A stretch of 64,000 nucleotides of DNA from Hofstenia miamia (Eukaryota > Xenacoelomorpha > Acoela): the NCBI GenBank assembly GCA_004352715.1, contig SCFE01000116.1, forward strand, positions 170,013 through 234,012. Direction: 5' to 3'. The position numbers and the translations under genes were made by a program. Under the pieces are notes generated by a model that saw nothing but the letters and a program-made list of their open reading frames with translations, did no database searches and was not told the origin of the DNA. Of this stretch, positions 57,601-64,000 are shown one piece after another. Numbering within the stretch: the first letter of the stretch is position 1; the number at the start of each line of letters is the position of its first letter.

Positions 57601-59788
57601 ATGCAAAATGCATAGAAATAAAAATCCCGGAAACCGGATAAAAAAGTCTATCTCATCAGAATATAATACTTTCATTATGCTCCAGGCATTTTGTTGAAAT
57701 GCGTTTCCAAACTTACCAACTACATTTTGTAATGAGTAAGTTTGAACACTGTATGTAAATCTAGAATTTATTTGTTTCATATTGTCAGTGGAGCACGTTG
57801 ATAATTTAGACTACGCCGAAACTAGATTATGAAATATGAATATCGGTGAACACGTCACACTGGTCAACGCTTTTGAAGACCAATAGAAAGAAGCGATATT
57901 TTGAATTGTATTTTAAAATAGGCTTGTTTTTTATTTAATTCTTTCAAAATATTTACAATTTTATTCTTAATCTATCTAAAAAAATTTAAAATCCATTTTA
58001 AGCAACGAAACAAACTGCAAAACTTGGCTACTACCCATGTAAGTTCAAAGAATTCGTCGTTTGGAAATATGAAGTATGCGATTTGCATATAGAATTTCAT
58101 AGGGCCCCAAAATGAAGTTCAGATTATTAGGCTAGGAATACGATTGGAAAAAGCTCAGCTAAATATATATTCTGTGGTTTGTATTTTGGATATTTTAATG
58201 TTTGGGACTTATGAGCGCAAAAAAAATTTTTGAATAAATTATTTGAAAAACCGCAAAATATATCCAACATTTTCAAAAGGGATTGTATTTGTACATATTC
58301 TTAAATGGTGTACCAACACCTATTTTCTAAGGTCATCATAGAAATATAACTTTTAAAATGGAGGTTATTATTTTAATGGTATTTTTCTAATTACTTTAAG
58401 AAAGAATTATATGTATATGATACTGACATAGATCCTGGTGTACAAGGAGGAATTACACCCCCTCCCCAAGAATATAAGGACATAAAAATAATTTCAACAA
58501 TTTTTGTAAATTTAAATGAGTAATTGAAGTAAAAAATTAATTACAAAAAAGATTCAATTATATAAAGGAAGCATTATTTTCACTTCCATCCCACCCTCCT
58601 ATTTGAAATCATAAATTTTATAAACATAAATAATTTTTTAAAGATACAGAAACTTGCCATTAAAATCTATTTTTAGTGCTTTTCAATTTTGAATTTCTCT
58701 TTAGGAAATTCTAAAGATCTACGTCCCTGATGTTGCAATGATTTTTCTTGAAATTTATGAATGATATGAAAAGTAGCATTTCTCCTTACAAGCTCTACTT
58801 ATAGATTTAGAGTCAACCTGTGAAATGCATTATTTCTTTAAATGCTAAAAAATGAAAATGGATTAAAGTAAAAAATACAGTTAGTAAGAAATCTACTTTT
58901 CGATGGTGTGAATAAGTTCATTTATTTCATTTCAAGAAATAGTTATTTTTTGTCAAATTTGCTACCACATATATAGAGTGATCTATATAAATATCACTCT
59001 TGGGATGCAAACATATAGATGTACGAAAATTATTGGAGATAATTAATAAATAGTGAATCTTGGATTTATTGCAAAAATGATAACAATCAAGTATTAGTGA
59101 GCTCAACAGTTAAGAGTGACAACAGTGATTTAAAAATAAAAGGTCTGACAATTCAACAAATAGTATTTTCTGTAGACCAACATGAGCGTTAAGAGGGCTT
59201 CATAGTCGAAACAATTTTTGTTACGATTCAAATGTAATTTAGAGCTATTCCTATTTTCACGTGGTTTTGTATTGATGATCGTTCTTCGAGTGAACGGATT
59301 TGGTACCATATAATGCTTGGAAGCAGCCTTGAATGTCCAATTTGGCATCAATTTCCGGTTGTTCGGTATTTTTGAAAAAAAATCATTTTTGTTAGCCCTT
59401 CTGCTTACATTTCTCAGGAAGATCTTGGTATTAACTGGAGTGTGTTCTAATCGATATGTGGATCTGCGACTCTCTAACCTTGAAGAACAATGCAATATAA
59501 TGTGTGGCAATCTTTGACAGCAATAATCTAGATTACTTACATTACATCGAAAATGTTGACTGCATATATCATAATTTGCATAACACAAAAGTATATGTAT
59601 TTTTATTCAGAATAGAAACTAAGCCACTGTGTCAGTGGCTATTTCTTAAATAGAAAAGAAATCAATAACAGTAACATTCATTAAAATGAAAATATTTAAT
59701 ATTTAATATTATAAAATATTAGATACGTACCTGCAGCTGTTAGGAAAACGGTGGTAGTTGATAATACAAACAACAAAATGGAATTCAT
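41941..59788 (-). CDS. Secreted C1q-domain (cerebellin-like) protein, spliced from 3 exons
   Basis: I assembled the gene from complement(59731-59788), complement(49263-49388) and complement(41941-42314). All junctions are GT-AG and phase 1, so the frame is kept, for 558 nt including stop and about 185 residues. Residues 1-19 are a signal peptide. The rest is one C1q globular domain: QVAFSASRS, then FDKVLVNIGNDF (compare FDQVLVNIGNNF of cerebellins), FTCRVPGVYVVTFSA, VSLSVGDKLRLR and SFSSFLLYAGVF, with a 20-residue tail. There is no collagen or coiled-coil segment, as in secreted short C1q-domain (sghC1q) proteins, which form trimers that act as lectin-like recognition molecules or synaptic organisers; the role here is inferred. 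An extra phase-1 exon in the 10-kb first intron cannot be excluded. The introns hold many mobile elements. Confidence 0.85.
42757..43085. mobile_element. Possible MITE in C1q-gene intron 2
   Basis: A GC-richer segment with CGGCCA/GGCTAA motifs in both orientations (GCGGCCAATG, CCGGCTAAG; CGGCTAACGGCAGG, AGCCGGCTAAGG). The ends are not clearly defined. Confidence 0.3.
44204..44468. mobile_element. hAT MITE (265 bp)
   Basis: CTTCTTTC at 44196-44203 and CTTCTTTT at 44469-44476 match at 7 of 8 positions. The inverted ends are CAGGCCCGTGGCTTGC and, complemented, CAGGGCCGTAGCTAAG. In C1q-gene intron 2. Confidence 0.85.
45116..45439. mobile_element. hAT-like MITE (324 bp), partly included in an apparent assembly duplication
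   Basis: The inverted ends are TAGTGATGTGGGGGCTGCC and, complemented, TAGTGGTGTGTGGGCCGGCC. The flanking octamers CTGCCTTT and CTGCCTGG match at 6 of 8. The right part is rich in GCGGGC/CGGGCA. The right 149 bases recur at 46229-46377 as part of the 937-bp direct repeat. Confidence 0.7.
45291..47165. repeat. Two apparently identical 937-bp direct copies joined by a single N
   Basis: 45291-46227 and 46229-47165 begin GCTGTTCACTCAGCTGTTAA and end GGAATCCAACTATTATGG; I see no difference between them. The only base between them is an N at 46228. Unlike other repeats here, which are diverged, this looks like two overlapping contig ends that were not merged. Confidence 0.95.
46560..47245 (+). pseudogene. 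Fossil of an invertebrate mobile-element-associated protein (WWEPKDH.DCYFC / KIHFLHS family)
   Basis: One frame at about 46675-46731 reads MIWWEPKDHHEDCYFCSVR. Downstream frames read WLAFKWICTNVLENNKSS and, after a shift, SIKIHFLHSYLDFFPESVGA, GSEEQ, and finally MADHCWMLYRENSEQQ. I recall this pattern (KIHFLHSHLDFFPENLG.vSdEQGERFHQD...m..dYCW) from many uncharacterised arthropod and other invertebrate proteins with scattered genomic copies; I could not search. It has several frameshifts and stops. The first copy of the duplication (45622-46227) carries the same fossil. Confidence 0.6.
47243..47272. repeat. (TA)n microsatellite
   Basis: A TA run at the point where the preceding fossil frame loses similarity. 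Confidence 0.95.
47976..48775. mobile_element. hAT element with GGTAT/ATACCG subterminal motifs (800 bp)
   Basis: The ends are TAAGGCCCGGCTG and, complemented, TAGGGCTCGGCGTAT. The flanking octamers ACTTGCAT and CTTTGCAT match at 6 of 8. CCGTGGTATTTTGACAATGC and GATACCGCGGTATC on the left mirror CCGCGGTATTTTGTGAGATA on the right. It contains a 50-base TA microsatellite (48610-48662) and no coding frame. Confidence 0.75.
48610..48662. repeat. (TA)n microsatellite
   Basis: More than 25 uninterrupted TA units inside the hAT element. Confidence 0.97.
49263..49388 (-). CDS. C1q-like gene, exon 2: N-terminal part of the C1q domain
   Basis: The exon has 126 bases, phase 1 at both ends, acceptor CATTTTTAG|GA and donor ACTG|GTAAAT. 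It encodes DQVAFSASRS through FDKVLVNIGNDFNPMTG, which are beta strands A to B of the C1q fold and line up directly with cerebellin and C1QL proteins. Confidence 0.88.
49760..50211. mobile_element. MITE with long (about 120-bp) terminal inverted repeats
   Basis: The left arm (CCCAAGCAACAATGATTC, ATAGCCCATTATTGTTTCC, CATATCCAACAATGAGCCAA) is mirrored by the complemented right arm (CCTAAGCAACAAAGATTAG, GCTCATTATTGTTTCC, CTACATCCAACAATGAGCCA). The middle 200 bases are unique. The transcript would form a long hairpin. The target duplication is not clear, so the superfamily is open. In C1q-gene intron 1. Confidence 0.85.
50212..52307. other. No gene seen (C1q-gene intron 1)
   Basis: About 2.1 kb of intronic AT-rich DNA without recognisable elements. 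Confidence 0.45.
52308..54180 (-). pseudogene. Retroelement reverse-transcriptase fossil (GIRPIAV / GVQQG type)
   Basis: Read on the - strand in broken frames: LTKRSGGIRPIAVEEILCSL (about 54135-54080), LQIDFENAFNSLKRDFML (about 53910-53860), ASGVQQGYPLGLLLFVIGIM (about 53780-53720), then a long tail with SNLLMPE, GIPISLTGMGIRYISDLHKA, KKLGFLLRLEEFRVVSRYRL and QPSNLRYAISEAGYG. This is the order of RT blocks in the retroelement group with GG.RPIAVGE...RRL and VQQGDPLGPLLF, distinct from the GVPQG LINEs elsewhere in the window. The YxDD box is not recognisable and there are many stops. It lies antisense to nothing; the C1q gene runs the same way. Confidence 0.8.
54181..55420. other. No gene seen; possible element ends at 54610-54880
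   Basis: GGTACCCGATTTCAG and GATCGGGTATC near 54613-54645, and CGAGTTCGGGTTCATG near 54860-54876, resemble transposon termini, but I could not pair them convincingly. Confidence 0.35.
55421..55560 (+). pseudogene. pogo/psq-type helix-turn-helix transposase relic
   Basis: The frame reads LFVQAVREGRNRTNRLVDIC, TYYSIPPSTLKRHFE, which fits the N-terminal DNA-binding HTH of pogo-like transposases (A..AV..G......A...y.iP.sTL..h). The reading frame continues to 55671 but the catalytic domain is not recognisable. It lies in C1q-gene intron 1, on the opposite strand. Confidence 0.6.
56138..56494. mobile_element. hAT-like MITE (357 bp)
   Basis: The inverted ends are CAGTGGCACAGCCAG and, complemented, CTGTGACGCAGCCAG. 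CCCTGGT at 56131-56137 and CCTTGGT at 56495-56501 are consistent with a decayed target duplication. Confidence 0.65.
57022..57780 (-). pseudogene. LINE reverse-transcriptase C-terminal tail, decayed
   Basis: Three successive - strand frames end in LPQFELFPIVNLQMYDIFLI, KEILDGNSCIG and RHSLEKLRSFKYIKLTK, which follow the LINE tail pattern (LP.y..L.i..L..RR...D...lYKil.g.......l........R). The preceding frame contains KLTCVLSLIMYTSPTW, compare LY...v.piltYas.vW. Stops separate the pieces. Confidence 0.5.
57790..59129. other. No gene seen (C1q-gene intron 1)
   Basis: AT-rich intronic DNA; a scrap at 58430-58480 (GGAGGAATTACACCCCCTCC) resembles a transposon end. Confidence 0.4.
59130..59540 (-). 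CDS. Candidate secreted-protein exon next to the C1q signal exon (unrecognised)
   Basis: The - strand frame stays open for about 150 codons, longer than most chance frames here. If spliced at AATCTAG (AG about 59530-59531), the remaining bases complete the codon left by the signal-peptide exon at 59731-59788. That would give a mature protein starting DYCCQRLPHIILHC, then rich in Asn, Arg and Lys, about 134 residues, stop at 59130. I do not recognise a family. No good phase-1 donor is present, so it is unlikely to be an internal exon of the C1q transcript; an alternative terminal exon or chance are the options. Confidence 0.3.
   Translation of the reverse strand, partial: VSNLDYCCQRLPHIILHCSSRLESRRSTYRLEHTPVNTKIFLRNVSRRANKNDFFSKIPNNRKLMPNWTFKAASKHYMVPNPFTRRTIINTKPRENRNSSKLHLNRNKNCFDYEALLTLMLVYRKYYLLNCQTFYF
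59731..59788 (-). CDS. C1q-like gene, exon 1: signal peptide
   Basis: Fifty-eight bases encode MNSILLFVLSTTTVFLTAA plus the first base of the next codon, followed by the strong donor GCAG|GTACGT. The hydrophobic core and the small residues before the predicted cleavage point are typical of a secretory signal. The phase (1) matches the acceptor of the exon at 49388. Linking it to the C1q exons is an inference across a 10.3-kb intron. Confidence 0.75.
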
Positions 59789-60280
59789 TTTTGATGTCTA
59801 AAGCTTAACATTAAATCTATTCATAAACTGAGAATTCTTGAAAAGCTTTGCATAAAATATTTTATTAATCAACATAGCGATCGAAATGAGAGAACGAAAA
59901 AACTTGCGTAACCTAAATTGCCACCACGCGCTTGTTCTAATCTTTGGTACATTATATAATAATTAGAATGTTGACATTCAAGCAAAATCGAATTATAAGT
60001 ATTTTAGAAAACAGCTTAATGATAATTTATTGAAAAAATTGTCATTACTGGACATTTTAAATAAATTTACTACATTTGACACAATACTCTAAAAAATAAT
60101 GCCCTTTAACGTAATTGTTGTTTTCTGTATTTTGTTGTGAATTATACATGCTTCCGCTTGTAGAGTAATGTTTGTTTGCTTACAGCAACAAATTTGTTTT
60201 GCTCAAATAGAATTGAAACTGTAGATATGATTGTATTAATAATAGATCTTATTATATCAAATTCGACTTGGTGTTAATAA

Positions 60281-60366
60281 AATTTGCTTATGGGGTGACT
60301 AGTTTTCCTTCTATGTCCTTGATCAGTCTATTTTAGATTATTTGATTATATATGTACAAGGTGCAT

Positions 60367-60410
<44 letters not shown>

Positions 60411-60502
60411 GTTTCGCACAGCCATTCATCATAGAATATTTTGGTGATGATATAAGATATTCTTCTGCTTTTATTATATATATATATATATACATATATA
60501 TA

Positions 60503-60535
<33 letters not shown>

Positions 60536-60766
60536 NNNNNNNNNNNNNNNNNNNNNNNNNNNNNNNNNNNNNNNNNNNNNNNNNNNNNNNNNNNNNNNNN
60601 NNNNNNNNNNNNNNNNNNNNNNNNNNNNNNNNNNNNNNNNNNNNNATATATATATATATATATATATATATATACTGTATATGTACAACGTAGGTATATA
60701 ATCAACTAATCTAAAATAGACTGATCAAGGACATAGAAGGAAAACTAGTCACCCCATAAGCAAATT
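60281..60766. repeat. Perfect 60-bp inverted repeat flanking a TA-rich core and an N gap
   Basis: 60281-60340 (AATTTGCTTATGGGGTGACT ... TTTTAGATTA) is the exact reverse complement of 60707-60766. The similarity continues inward imperfectly (TTGATTATATA). Between the arms are TA microsatellites (60377-60407, 60474-60535, 60646-60674), about 70 bases of unique sequence and 110 Ns (60536-60645). Confidence 0.95.
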
Positions 60767-61620
60767 CATAAAAAAAATTGAATTCAGAATTACAAAATTT
60801 AATTTTGAAAAACAATTAGAAACATATCTTGTATCATCACAAAATCGTCTGTGATGAATGGCGTTTACAAACTTCTGTCCACGTTTGGATATGCAGTATA
60901 ATTATGTATTAGTATTGATATTCTTTGCAGTGTTAATTCAAAAAGAACAAAAATACTTACATAATTTTACAGTCTTGCTTCAACAAAATCGTATAAAATA
61001 TGACAAGATTCAGCGTATTTAATAGATTATGTGGTTAGCCATTTGGAAAACATTAATCGCAAAACACATTTCGTCACTAAGTTTACCAACAGGATGTACA
61101 ATTTAAATTATTGAAGCAGAATTTTAAGATTATTTTTATTATAAATGTATTGTGTTGATTATATTATCTTTTCTCATTTCTTACAATATTATATTTAGCT
61201 TTTATGGCGAAATTTAAAAATCATTTATTTTTTACAAAATTACATGAAAGCCTTTTGTGAAAAGTGGAACTTAATCAATAAAAATCTTCGGAGAACAGCA
61301 TCACGTTTTCTCTAAAACTTTTCAATCAATTGAAATTTATAATTTTTTCTTTATCCAATTAAGCTGAACTCACATATATCACAACTGTTTGGACCCCAGC
61401 GTTTTTCAGGTTCTAACTAATGGCAGCGGTAACTTGTGAATAATTTCAACCTTGCACTTTTTACAAACTTATGCCGATCAAACTCGAGAATGCATGTATT
61501 CTATTAAAAAATTAGCGTTTAGTGATTGAGTTTATTGTATTGAAGTTATTAAATTGTACAAGAACCATGTATATGGATTTGATTTTCACATAAGGTGATG
61601 TATATTACATTATTACAGAC
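60767..61620. other. No gene seen
   Basis: AT-rich intergenic sequence upstream of the channel gene. Confidence 0.45.
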
Positions 61621-61626
61621 ATGTTA

Positions 61627-62010
61627 CCCCGTTTACACGAGATGCGGAGCAGCTAAATTCGGCGTAGTAGCCAATACGGCACCATTTGTTGAACAAAATG
61701 GTTTTTTATAGATTTTATTAATCCGGGTTTACACGTGCTCCGCTTTAGTAAAATTTATTTATTTTGCTGAATTCTAATTGGTTACATACAAGGTAGAAAG
61801 CCAATCACAATTGAAAAATGCTAACAAAATGATTGACAAGTTGTTTATCTATCACTAATACATCTTGATGCGGAGGAGTGAATTCTGCTCCGGAGGAGCA
61901 ATTAAATTGAGATAATGCGGCTAATAAAGCGGAGCTCGAGTGAATGCCCTTAATGCGGCTAGCCGCATAATTCGCTTTTTACCGGATCAACCGCCTCGTG
62001 TGAACGGCCC
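61627..62010. mobile_element. MITE upstream of the DEG/ENaC gene
   Basis: The left end CCCCGTTTACACGAG pairs with the complemented right end GGGCCGTTCACACGAG. Internal GCGGAGCAGC, CTCCGCTTTAGT, TGCGGAGGAG and GCGGCTAGCCGC blocks give it high local GC and hairpin potential. Its right end is about 185 bases from the channel start codon, so it may overlap the promoter. No clear target duplication; the ends resemble Harbinger-type MITEs. Confidence 0.65.
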
Positions 62011-62196
62011 TATTGTTTCCTCAGCTGTTCTTTAAACCTAGTGTTGAATTGAAGCTAAATACCATTGATAGACATGTTCGCAAGTACTGATTAACTACTT
62101 ACACGTTTGTACGCGCTCATTGGATGACTGCTCAAATAAAATAGCCAGTGGCACGAACTTGTATTTCTGCCAACTTTGACTTTAGTGATCTTCATA

Positions 62197-64000
62197 ATGA
62201 GTGAACAACAAATCCCTTTACGATTCATCAATCAAATGGCCGATAATGAGAATGACACAGAAGAATACGGCTCTTCGAACCATGAAATTATGGAAGCCTT
62301 TTTGGATGATGTTTGTCCTCAAATTCGAAACAGCAAGCTCCTATTTACTCGATTAGCATGGATTGTTGCTTATTGTTGTGGAATTGTTATATTTTCCTAT
62401 CAGATGACTCCTTTAATTCAAAAGTATCAGTCATTCCAAACACAAACTTCTGTTATACTAACAACTGCTAATGTTCTCGATTTTCCATCGTTAACGGTTT
62501 GTAATCCAATTTTTCTTAAGAGATCTGAAATTGAATCAGTGAGTAGCTATTCACAACTCGGACGAATTGATCAAATTCGAGAATTTGAAATAATGAAAAG
62601 CCTTCAACCGCAAAATACATGCTTAATGACACAATACAAAATGATTAAGTGTGAAGAAACTTCAGAATGTGTTCCGGATTTTATGTTTTGTGATGGTATT
62701 CCTGATTGTTCTAATTCTTTTGATGAAAAAAATGAATTATGCGAGAAAGTCACAAACAATACATGTGGATACAACTCGCACTCATGCAATAACAGTGAAT
62801 ACACTGAATGCGTAAATGAAAATCGGATTTGCGATGGAAATGAAGACTGTTCTAATGGCATGGATGAAGTTGCCAGCTTGTGGGATAACGAAGCTTGCAA
62901 AAAAATGGTAACATCAACTTGTACACAAACGCTTAGCATTAGCGCAGAATCAAGGCGCTACGTGAAAGAACTACAAATTCCAGTGGATGACAATGGAGTT
63001 TATTCCGTTAACATGAATTGTGAATGGCTATTTCAGGTTGACAAAGATTCAGTAAGTATTCTAAGAATTCACTTTGCCAATATAAGTATTGCAAAGCAAT
63101 CAACTTTAACAGTGCTTGACTCAAATGGCATGACCTTATTAGCAATAAATGAAGAGTCTGAGAACAGCATCACATATATATTTGATACAATTTCTGATTT
63201 TAAAATAATCTTCGAGTCTGGACCCTATTTTGTTGACTATGGGGCCTACATTACAGTAGTAGCTCCAAATGACAAACGAAAAAGGCGTAGTTCGGAAACA
63301 ATGGTTGACGATGATGAGGAAGTTTACGGTGGAGAATACCATGAACGTGAACTTTTAAAGGGTAAGAATTTGAAAGTCGGTGATTGGAGAACTGCATTAG
63401 GTTTATCGCAGTTGCCAGACAATAGCGATATATTACAGATTTCAATGTTCTCTAAGTCTGATCTAATACACTATGGTGTGCAAAAAGAAGATTTCATTGT
63501 TTATTGTTCATATGATGGTACCTCATGCTCATCCAAAAATTTCAAATTTACACCAAGTAAAGCAAGTGGATCTTGTTTCACTTTCAATTCTGCTGTAAAG
63601 AATAATGGTGAAAGGGCGAGAACAAGGAAAACAGTAAGAACTGGAAATCGCTATGGATTAAAACTAACATTGTTTTTGGAGAAGGAAGAATCTATAGGAA
63701 TTCTGCAGCAATCCGATGCAGCCTTGCTCTCAATTTCTGAAAGTCATCGACCTTATATTGATGGCAACAGTGTTACCGTTATGCCAGGCTATGTTACTCA
63801 TGTAGGATTACGGCAACAAGTGATCACAAGAGCTGAGGAACCATATTCTAACTGCTCATCATCATATCCACATTTCGAAATAATTCCGGCCTATATAGCA
63901 GAGCAAAATTATTTGTATGATGCATGCCTGGATATTTGCATTCAGAATCAACTTTGGCAATCGTGTCATTGTGTAGATAACTACTATTTTGATGCTTCTT
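62197..64000 (+). CDS. DEG/ENaC-family cation channel with LDLa-LDLa-CUB insertion (partial, runs off the window)
   Basis: An uninterrupted frame of 601 codons with no stop before the window end. The start is fixed by an in-frame TAA at 62137-62139 and by A at -3. Residues about 48-70 form TM1 with a short cytosolic N-terminus; DFPSLTVCNP (about 95-104) is the classic DEG/ENaC post-TM1 motif. Residues about 142-182 and 190-234 are two LDL-receptor class A modules (FCDGIPDCSNSFDE; ICDGNEDCSNGMDE). Residues about 244-356 resemble a CUB domain (MNCEWLF, FVDYGAYITVVA). KRKRR (360-364) is a furin-like site. After it come family ectodomain motifs: YCSYDGTSC, SCFTFNS, RYGLKLTLFLE, VMPGYVTHVGLRQ, EEPYSNC and the CLDICIQNQLWQSCHC cysteine cluster (about 577-592). 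TM2 and the selectivity filter must lie beyond 64000. The family forms trimeric Na+-selective channels gated by acid, peptides or mechanical force; the ligand here is unknown. Confidence 0.93.
   Translation, partial: MSEQQIPLRFINQMADNENDTEEYGSSNHEIMEAFLDDVCPQIRNSKLLFTRLAWIVAYCCGIVIFSYQMTPLIQKYQSFQTQTSVILTTANVLDFPSLTVCNPIFLKRSEIESVSSYSQLGRIDQIREFEIMKSLQPQNTCLMTQYKMIKCEETSECVPDFMFCDGIPDCSNSFDEKNELCEKVTNNTCGYNSHSCNNSEYTECVNENRICDGNEDCSNGMDEVASLWDNEACKKMVTSTCTQTLSISAESRRYVKELQIPVDDNGVYSVNMNCEWLFQVDKDSVSILRIHFANISIAKQSTLTVLDSNGMTLLAINEESENSITYIFDTISDFKIIFESGPYFVDYGAYITVVAPNDKRKRRSSETMVDDDEEVYGGEYHERELLKGKNLKVGDWRTALGLSQLPDNSDILQISMFSKSDLIHYGVQKEDFIVYCSYDGTSCSSKNFKFTPSKASGSCFTFNSAVKNNGERARTRKTVRTGNRYGLKLTLFLEKEESIGILQQSDAALLSISESHRPYIDGNSVTVMPGYVTHVGLRQQVITRAEEPYSNCSSSYPHFEIIPAYIAEQNYLYDACLDICIQNQLWQSCHCVDNYYFDAS

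Noticed and set aside
60338-60709. Open frames across the gap at 60.5 kb
   Set aside because: They read through TA microsatellite and Ns.
62604-62939. 111-codon - strand frame
   Set aside because: It is the antisense shadow of the LDLa region of the channel gene.

Overview
The window is AT-rich animal nuclear DNA. It has spliced genes with canonical GT-AG introns, kilobase-sized introns, many (TA)n microsatellites, and dense remains of hAT DNA transposons, their MITEs and CR1/L2/jockey-like LINEs. Nothing looks bacterial: there are no operons and no ribosome binding sites. The gene content (a Rho1/RhoA GTPase, a short secreted C1q-domain protein, an AIG1/GIMAP-like exon and a DEG/ENaC channel with LDLa and CUB modules) points to an invertebrate metazoan. 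The sequence does not allow me to name the species.

Three genes are well supported. (1) Rho1/RhoA on the + strand, with three coding exons at 27279-27434, 33345-33494 and 33716-33988 that give an intact 192-residue protein ending in the prenylation box CSLL. (2) A secreted C1q-domain (cerebellin-like) protein on the - strand. It is assembled from a signal-peptide exon (59731-59788), a 126-base exon (49263-49388) and a terminal exon (41941-42314), all joined by phase-1 introns, for about 185 residues. (3) A DEG/ENaC-family channel on the + strand from 62197 to beyond the window end. It is open for 601 codons without an intron and carries two LDL-receptor class A modules, a CUB-like module and a basic furin-like site between TM1 and the conserved channel ectodomain. 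Weaker coding candidates are a 141-residue single-exon protein (13873-14298 -), an AIG1/GIMAP-like exon (18642-18956 -), a proline-rich PPSY-type first exon (7504-7740 +) and a Cys/Asn/Arg-rich ORF next to the C1q signal exon.

Layout: 1-13 kb is gene-poor and holds a Harbinger-like MITE with internal repeats, a 265-bp MITE, an L2-like LINE tail and a 1.6-kb hAT element with a perfect 8-bp target duplication. 13.8-19 kb has the 141-residue ORF, a hAT transposase fossil split by a second hAT element, and the AIG1-like exon. 20-26 kb is mostly repeats. 27-34 kb is the Rho gene. 34.6-41.5 kb is a LINE graveyard. 41.9-59.8 kb is the C1q gene, whose two long introns are full of mobile elements and one apparent assembly duplication. 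60-62 kb holds a perfect inverted repeat around a gap and a MITE just upstream of the channel gene. The three genes show no obvious functional link beyond proximity.
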